From an uncultured Lachnospiraceae bacterium (GTDB lineage Bacteria > Bacillota > Clostridia > Lachnospirales > Lachnospiraceae), in contig CAJUJR010000095.1 of the NCBI GenBank assembly GCA_910586605.1, positions 1 through 10,097 of the forward strand: a stretch of 10,097 bases of DNA. Direction: 5' to 3'. A model generated the notes under the pieces. The model did not search any database and had not been told where the DNA came from. It was given only the letters and a program-made list of their open reading frames with translations. Below are positions 6,431 through 10,097 of this stretch, one piece after another. The stretch's first letter is position 1. Each line of letters begins with the position of its first letter. The position numbers were made by a program, and so were the translations under genes.

Positions 6431-7843
6431 ATGGCAGAGATAGAAAAGAAACCTGTTAAAATTACGGAGACGATTCTCCGTGATGCGCATCAGTCTCTGA
6501 TTGCGACTCGTATGACAACAGAGCAGATGCTTCCAATTATTGATAAAATGGATGAAATTGGTTACCATTCCGTTGAGTGCTGGGGTGGCGCAACTTTTGA
6601 CGCTTCCCTCCGTTTTCTGAAGGAAGACCCATGGGAGAGACTTCGGAAGTTAAAAGCTGGTTTTAAGAAGACAAAGCTCCAGATGTTATTCCGTGGGCAG
6701 AATATTTTAGGATATAACCATTATGCAGATGATGTTGTGGAATATTTTGTACAGAAGTCAATTGCAAACGGTATTGACATTATCCGCATTTTTGACTGCT
6801 TAAATGATATCCGCAACCTGGAGACGGCCGTGCGTGCCGCTAATAAAGAGAACGGCCATGCGCAGATTGCCCTTTCTTACACGTTAGGGGACGCCTATAC
6901 GCTTGATTATTGGAAAGATATGGCAAAGCGGATTGAAGACATGGGCGCGAAATCACTTTGTATTAAGGATATGGCAGGGCTTTTGGTTCCAGTAAAGGCA
7001 ACAGAACTCGTTTCCGCGTTAAAAGAAACGGTTTCTATACCAATTGACCTTCATACGCATTATACCTCCGGCGTGGCAGCTATGACATATATGAAAGCTG
7101 TTGAATCAGGATGTGATATTATTGATACGGCAATGTCGCCATTTTCTATGGGAACAAGCCAGCCGGCAACAGAAGTAATGGTTGAGGCATTTAAAGGGAC
7201 GCCTTATGATACAGGGCTTGACCAGACAAAGCTTGCAGAAATTGCTGATTATTTCCGTCCGCTGCGTGAAGAAGCGCTAAAAAGCGGCCTGATGAATACA
7301 AAGGTACTTGGTGTAAACATCCAGACACTGCGTTATCAGGTTCCTGGCGGTATGTTAAGTAACCTGGTTTCCCAGTTAAAAGAAATGGGGCAGGAGGATA
7401 AATATGAGCAGGTACTTGAAGAGGTGCCAAGAGTGCGGAAAGACTTTGGCGAGCCGCCTCTTGTTACTCCATCTTCGCAGATTGTAGGGACTCAGGCAGT
7501 GTTAAATGTGGTTTCTGGTGAAAGATACAAGATGGTAACAAAAGAATCCAAGAAACTTCTTTCTGGTGAGTTTGGGCAGACTGTAAAACCATTTAACCCA
7601 GAAGTACAGAAGAAGTGCATTGGTGATGTGAAACCAATTACATGCCGCCCGGCTGATTTAATTAAGCCGCAGCTTGCAGACCTGGAAAAGGAAATGTCAC
7701 AGTATAAACAGCAGGATGAAGATGTACTGTCTTATGCATTGTTCCCACAGGTTGCTACAGAATTCTTTAAGTACCGTGAGGCACAGAAAGATAAGGTAGA
7801 CGCTTCTATGGCAGATACGGAAAATAAAGCATATCCGGTATAG
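6431..7843 (+). CDS. oadA: OadA/5S-type carboxyltransferase subunit (no biotinyl domain)
   Basis: The 470-aa protein is the pyruvate/oxaloacetate carboxyltransferase, equal to transcarboxylase 5S, OadA without its tail, and the PycB catalytic part. It moves CO2 between oxaloacetate and biotin. The TIM-barrel motifs are intact: ETILRDAHQSLIATRM (13-28, metal ligand Asp18), FRGQNILGY (87-95), the carboxylated-lysine motif CIKDMAGLL (177-185, Lys179) and metal ligands LHTHYTSG (207-214, His208 and His210). The conserved PGGMLSNLVSQ (305-315) and the post-barrel domain follow. The usual OadA C-terminal biotinyl domain is absent, and the protein ends about 20 residues after the post-barrel region, so it must use the separate carrier at 4718-5077. 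GGAGG (6422-6426) precedes ATG 6431. It is separated from oadB by a 193-bp structured gap and followed by a terminator, so its level may be set apart from the other subunits. Confidence 0.95.
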   Translation: MAEIEKKPVKITETILRDAHQSLIATRMTTEQMLPIIDKMDEIGYHSVECWGGATFDASLRFLKEDPWERLRKLKAGFKKTKLQMLFRGQNILGYNHYADDVVEYFVQKSIANGIDIIRIFDCLNDIRNLETAVRAANKENGHAQIALSYTLGDAYTLDYWKDMAKRIEDMGAKSLCIKDMAGLLVPVKATELVSALKETVSIPIDLHTHYTSGVAAMTYMKAVESGCDIIDTAMSPFSMGTSQPATEVMVEAFKGTPYDTGLDQTKLAEIADYFRPLREEALKSGLMNTKVLGVNIQTLRYQVPGGMLSNLVSQLKEMGQEDKYEQVLEEVPRVRKDFGEPPLVTPSSQIVGTQAVLNVVSGERYKMVTKESKKLLSGEFGQTVKPFNPEVQKKCIGDVKPITCRPADLIKPQLADLEKEMSQYKQQDEDVLSYALFPQVATEFFKYREAQKDKVDASMADTENKAYPV

Positions 7844-7866
7844 GAAGAAGGTTTATAGAGAGCAGT

Positions 7867-7893
7867 AAAAGGGCGCCGGTTTGGTGCCCTTTT
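7867..7893 (+). terminator. Intrinsic terminator of the decarboxylase cluster
   Basis: AAAAGGGCGCC (7867-7877) pairs with GGTGCCCTTTT (7883-7893) through one G-U wobble around a GGTTT loop, giving an 11-bp stem with a GC-rich core and a T run. It sits 24 bp after the oadA stop codon. Confidence 0.85.
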
Positions 7894-7983
7894 CTGATTA
7901 GTACAGCGAATAGCAAGTGAAATGGCATTTGTTGTACTCCATATATTATGATGCTTATTTTAATTGAATGGGGGATTGCAGTA

Positions 7984-8328
7984 ATGGATAATGTAAATGA
8001 AAAAGATACTTTGATTCATGGGTTAGCAGATGCTTTTGCTCAGGAAGACGGGCAGAAAAAAGAGAAAGGGACTTCCCGGTTTAATAAGGCAACAGGGACT
8101 TTGATTGCATCAAATACCTATATAAACCATGCCTTAAGCCACATTGATGAGCCAGACTGTTTCACGAAGGGAAAAGTCTATACTTGCAGCCAGATTGAAA
8201 ATGATTTTACTAAAATTATTTCTGACAGTGGAAAAGTAATCCAGGTTAATATTAATGATCCAGATTTTACTTTTAAGATTAATCCAAGAAAGTCAGGGAA
8301 ACATAATCAGGATAATAGGGAATTATAA
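7984..8328 (+). CDS. Unrecognised 114-aa cytoplasmic protein
   Basis: I do not recognise this protein. It is soluble and strongly charged. The N-terminal third is acidic and helical (MDNVNEKDTLIHGLADAFAQ), residues about 22-32 are basic (GQKKEKGTSRF), and the C-terminal half looks beta-rich (GKVIQVNINDPDFTFKINP) with a basic, hydrophilic tail. There are two cysteines and no membrane segment or signal peptide. The start at 7984 has GGGGGA at 7970-7975. An in-frame ATG at 7948 would add a short hydrophobic piece without a ribosome binding site. It lies after the decarboxylase terminator and 36 bp before the YlxM-like gene in the same direction, so the two may be co-transcribed and could work together. 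The open frame, start signal and spacing support a real gene; function is unknown. Confidence 0.7.
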   Translation: MDNVNEKDTLIHGLADAFAQEDGQKKEKGTSRFNKATGTLIASNTYINHALSHIDEPDCFTKGKVYTCSQIENDFTKIISDSGKVIQVNINDPDFTFKINPRKSGKHNQDNREL

Positions 8329-8364
8329 ATAATATAATTATAGATCCTCAGGGGATGGAAAGAT

Positions 8365-8736
8365 ATGGAAAAAAGGAGCGCAGGAGAGGGACTGGAACAA
8401 AGGCTGGAGCTATCCTTGCTGTATGATTTTTATGGAGCGCTGCTAAAAGAGAATCAGCAAAGAATGTTTGAAGCTTATATATTAGAAGATTATAATTTTT
8501 CAGAAATTGCCGCCCAGGAGGGGATTTCCCGGCAGGGTGTGTATGATGCAATTAAGCGGGCTTCCCGGCAGCTTCGGGGATATGAAGGAAAACTTGGCCT
8601 GGCAGGCAGGTTTGAGAAGCAGAAGTCGATGGTTCAGGAACTCAGTCAAGAAGTCCAGGGATTACAGATGCCAGGAGAAGAAAAAAAGTGGGAAAAGGTT
8701 TTTCGGATTCTGGAAAATATTTTAGAGGAATCATAA
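8365..8736 (+). CDS. ylxM: YlxM-like helix-turn-helix protein
   Basis: The 123-aa protein is of the YlxM/p13 family, a small sigma-70 region 4-like DNA-binding protein that in Firmicutes usually precedes ffh and is linked to the signal recognition particle. The diagnostic stretch is LLYDFYGALLKENQQRMFEA (18-37), then YILEDYNFSEIAAQEG (38-53) and the recognition helix ISRQGVYDAIKRASRQL (54-70), followed by YEGKLGL (73-79). A charged coiled C-terminus (about 84-123) is longer than the minimal family core. AGGGG at 8350-8354 is ten bases upstream of ATG 8365. What is odd is the context: no ffh or rpsP follows. Instead a hairpin array and a convergent secreted-protein gene come next, and an unknown gene lies 36 bp upstream. 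It may be a relocated ylxM or a paralogue with its own targets. Confidence 0.85.
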   Translation: MEKRSAGEGLEQRLELSLLYDFYGALLKENQQRMFEAYILEDYNFSEIAAQEGISRQGVYDAIKRASRQLRGYEGKLGLAGRFEKQKSMVQELSQEVQGLQMPGEEKKWEKVFRILENILEES

Positions 8737-8764
8737 AAAAGGGCACCGCCAGCGCTGGTGCCCT
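8735..8764 (-). terminator. GC-rich stem-loop with T run on the minus strand
   Basis: AGGGCACC (8740-8747) pairs with GGTGCCCT (8757-8764). On the - strand it is followed by six T residues, so it acts as an intrinsic terminator for leftward transcription, a second stop behind that at 8824-8854. It begins right at the ylxM stop codon. On the + strand no T run follows, so ylxM has no clear intrinsic terminator of its own here. Confidence 0.65.
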
Positions 8765-8766
8765 AG

Positions 8767-8789
8767 CAAGAATTGCTTCGCAATTCTTG
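8767..8789. other. Perfect 10-bp palindromic hairpin
   Basis: CAAGAATTGC and GCAATTCTTG pair perfectly around a TTC loop. No T run follows on either strand, so it is not a terminator by itself. It lies between two leftward-acting terminators in the ylxM/Big2 convergent spacer and could block read-through or be part of the neighbouring repeat element. Confidence 0.5.
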
Positions 8790-8805
8790 TCGATAACCAC
8801 TAAGA

Positions 8806-8854
8806 TTACAGCAATTTCCTATAAAATAAAAAAGGGAATGCTTTAAGCATTCCC
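8806..8854 (+). repeat. Intergenic repeat, copy B
   Basis: TTACAGC (8806-8812), AATTTCCTAT (8813-8822), an A-rich spacer and the hairpin GGGAATGC/GCATTCCC match copy A at 989-1044 on the opposite strand. This copy also lies between convergent genes and includes the Big2 gene's terminator hairpin. Confidence 0.55.
8824..8854 (-). terminator. Intrinsic terminator of the Big2 protein gene
   Basis: GGGAATGC (8834-8841) pairs with GCATTCCC (8847-8854). On the - strand the stem is followed by TTTTTTATTT. It lies 34 bp after the stop codon of the leftward gene. Confidence 0.85.
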
Positions 8855-8887
8855 CTGAAAAATCTCTGGCTTTTTTGTTATGTACAT

Positions 8888-9898
8888 TTAACGGTTTGTA
8901 AGATACTGTCCATCTGTTGAAGTAGATGAATTTCTTAAATCCTGTGTAGATTTAAGTTTTAATTTGGACTTCTTAATAGTGAACTTAAATGTCTTTAAAC
9001 CGCCCTGTGGAACAGAAACTTTTTTGCTCTTTAAGCTATAGGTACCAATTACTTTCTTAGATGGATTTTTCACAGTAATCTTGATATTTTTTAACTGAAG
9101 AACTGTTTTTCCACAGTTATTTAAGAAATGTGCATTAATTACAAGATTTCCTTTTTTGTCATAGGACATCTTGTGTACGCTGAATCCAGCGTTTCCATAA
9201 GTAACTGTCTGTGTAGTAAGCTTTGAACTGCTGTATGTATTAGCTTTTACCGTTACGATACATTTTGCAGAAGAACCATTCTCATCTGTAGCTGTGATAG
9301 TAGCACTGCCTGTCTTTTTAGCAGTCACTTTACCACTGCTGCTTACTGCTGCAACACTGGATTTGCTGGAAGTCCATTTTACTTTGCCAGAAGCGTCTGA
9401 TACAGAAAGCTTTGAAGAAAATCCTTTCGTAAGTACAAGGCTGCTGCTGCTCATCTTAATGGAAGCAGTATCCTGGTCAATCAGCACTATATACTTGGTA
9501 TCTGCGCCAAAGGTAAGGGAGATATTGTAATCGCCTGCAATTGGCTGCTTCCAGTCAAGTGAATAAGTATATACCCCGGCTGTGGTAAGATATTCCCATG
9601 CATTATTATCTGTGGCGAGTACGGATTCTTCAAAAACCTTTTCATTGCCTGCAGATGTAATAGAGCAGGTTAAATCAACCGGCTGTGCTACAAGGACGTC
9701 AATATAAGTATATGTAGTACTTGGGATATTGAACGTATAATTGACAGGTGTATTAGCAGTAGCATCGCCTGACTGCTCTAAAAGAGTAACATACTCTGCT
9801 GCATCTGCCTTGTTTGGTGCGACAATAAGACTGCTGAGGCAAAGTGCAGTTGTCAGGGCAAGCGCTGTTGCCTTTGTCTTTAAATTAGATAATCTCAT
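8888..9898 (-). CDS. Secreted Big2 (Ig-like) domain protein
   Basis: The 336-aa protein is exported: a basic N-terminus, a hydrophobic core (about 11-27) and a likely signal peptidase cut after ADA (31-33). Residues about 35-142 form a beta-rich domain with AGDYNISLTF, similar in look to pre-peptidase C-type domains (tentative). Residues about 145-218 are a Big2 bacterial Ig-like domain, seen from SSSLVLTKGFSSKLSV, the WTSSKSSVAAVSSSGKVTAK block (175-194) and GSATITATDENG (197-208). The C-terminal 100 residues are beta-rich and very lysine-rich, with NLVINAHFLNN (251-261) and VPQGGLKTFKFTI (296-308), and resemble SLAP-type surface domains, though I could not verify this. No LPXTG motif or membrane anchor is seen, so it is secreted or held by charge to the wall. 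AGGAGG precedes the start, with a clear promoter upstream and a terminator downstream: a single-gene unit. Function is likely adhesive or structural. Confidence 0.85.
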   Translation of the reverse strand: MRLSNLKTKATALALTTALCLSSLIVAPNKADAAEYVTLLEQSGDATANTPVNYTFNIPSTTYTYIDVLVAQPVDLTCSITSAGNEKVFEESVLATDNNAWEYLTTAGVYTYSLDWKQPIAGDYNISLTFGADTKYIVLIDQDTASIKMSSSSLVLTKGFSSKLSVSDASGKVKWTSSKSSVAAVSSSGKVTAKKTGSATITATDENGSSAKCIVTVKANTYSSSKLTTQTVTYGNAGFSVHKMSYDKKGNLVINAHFLNNCGKTVLQLKNIKITVKNPSKKVIGTYSLKSKKVSVPQGGLKTFKFTIKKSKLKLKSTQDLRNSSTSTDGQYLTNR

Positions 9899-9930
9899 GT
9901 TTTTCCTCCTTAGACATTTTCTAAAATTTT

Positions 9931-9964
9931 CCCTAAAAGATATGGAACATTAACATTTTTAGGG
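9931..9964 (-). promoter_or_regulatory. Inverted repeat in the 5' leader of the Big2 gene
   Basis: CCCTAAAA (9931-9938) and TTTTAGGG (9957-9964) form a perfect 8-bp inverted repeat around an 18-base loop. It lies within the predicted leader, about 20 bp upstream of the ribosome binding site at 9905-9910. It may be a 5' stabilising hairpin or a protein-binding site. Confidence 0.4.
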
Positions 9965-9977
9965 TATTAACACTGTT

Positions 9978-10006
9978 ATTATACTAGATGAACTAAAAAA
10001 TGGCAA
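9978..10006 (-). promoter_or_regulatory. Predicted sigma-A promoter of the Big2 gene
   Basis: On the - strand TTGCCA (10001-10006) and TATAAT (9978-9983) are 17 bases apart, matching the consensus at 5/6 and 6/6. Transcription would begin near 9971, giving a leader of about 73 nt. Confidence 0.82.
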
Positions 10007-10097
10007 GAGCAAATAGGATATTTTAAGAAAAGGTGTTTTTGTACTGTTACTATTCACAGCCAATCGTAGCCGGATCTCAATAAAAAATCTCTTCCCC

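Noticed and set aside
6381..6443. A 20-codon reading frame overlapping the oadA start, possible leader peptide
   Set aside because: No Shine-Dalgarno sequence precedes its ATG, and it shows no run of regulatory codons.
7904..7916. GCGAATAGCAA resembling the inverse of TTACTATTCAC at 10047-10057, possible further dispersed repeat
   Set aside because: The match is short with two differences and no flanking similarity. It could be chance.
8333..8338. TATAAT just upstream of the ylxM-like gene
   Set aside because: No -35 element at 16-18 bp, in an AT-rich stretch. Co-transcription with the upstream gene is simpler.

Overview
The base composition (moderately low G+C), AGGAGG-type ribosome binding sites, short convergent intergenic spacers with hairpin terminators, and the gene content point to a strictly anaerobic Firmicute, most likely a gut Clostridia of the Lachnospiraceae type. 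This placement is inferred from the look of the proteins. No rRNA or other marker gene is present.

Layout. Positions 75-986 (+) encode a CorA-family metal-ion transporter. It converges on 1101-2354 (-), a secreted D-alanyl-D-alanine carboxypeptidase (DacF/PBP5 type). After a 143-bp divergent spacer with a recognisable promoter comes the centrepiece, a five-gene cluster on the + strand (2498-7843). It encodes an acyl-CoA carboxyltransferase-like (12S/MmdA-type) subunit, an OadG-type membrane anchor fused to a lipoprotein domain, a free biotin carrier, the Na+-translocating beta subunit OadB, and an OadA/5S-type carboxyltransferase without its own biotin domain. A good intrinsic terminator closes it at 7867-7893. 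Next come an unrecognised 114-aa protein (7984-8328) and a YlxM-like helix-turn-helix protein (8365-8736) that is not followed by ffh. They converge on a secreted Big2 (bacterial Ig-like) protein on the - strand (8888-9898), which has a strong sigma-A-type promoter at 9978-10006 (-).

How the cluster could work. The 5S-like subunit would move CO2 between oxaloacetate/pyruvate and biotin. The 12S-like subunit would move CO2 between an acyl-CoA pair and the same biotin. OadB would decarboxylate carboxybiotin and export Na+, and the OadG-like protein would hold the complex at the membrane. The cluster therefore carries all three parts of a Propionibacterium-type transcarboxylase (12S, 5S, 1.3S) together with the membrane parts of a Na+-pumping decarboxylase. 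The 12S-like subunit is divergent in its oxyanion-hole and acyl-CoA motifs, so its substrate cannot be named from sequence.

Other points of interest are a 193-nt structured gap between oadB and oadA with mutually exclusive pairings, a perfect inverted repeat over the -35 box of the decarboxylase promoter, and a ~50-bp repeat that occurs twice, both times between convergent genes. No mobile element, tRNA, rRNA or CRISPR array was seen. No gene-free stretch exceeds about 200 bp.
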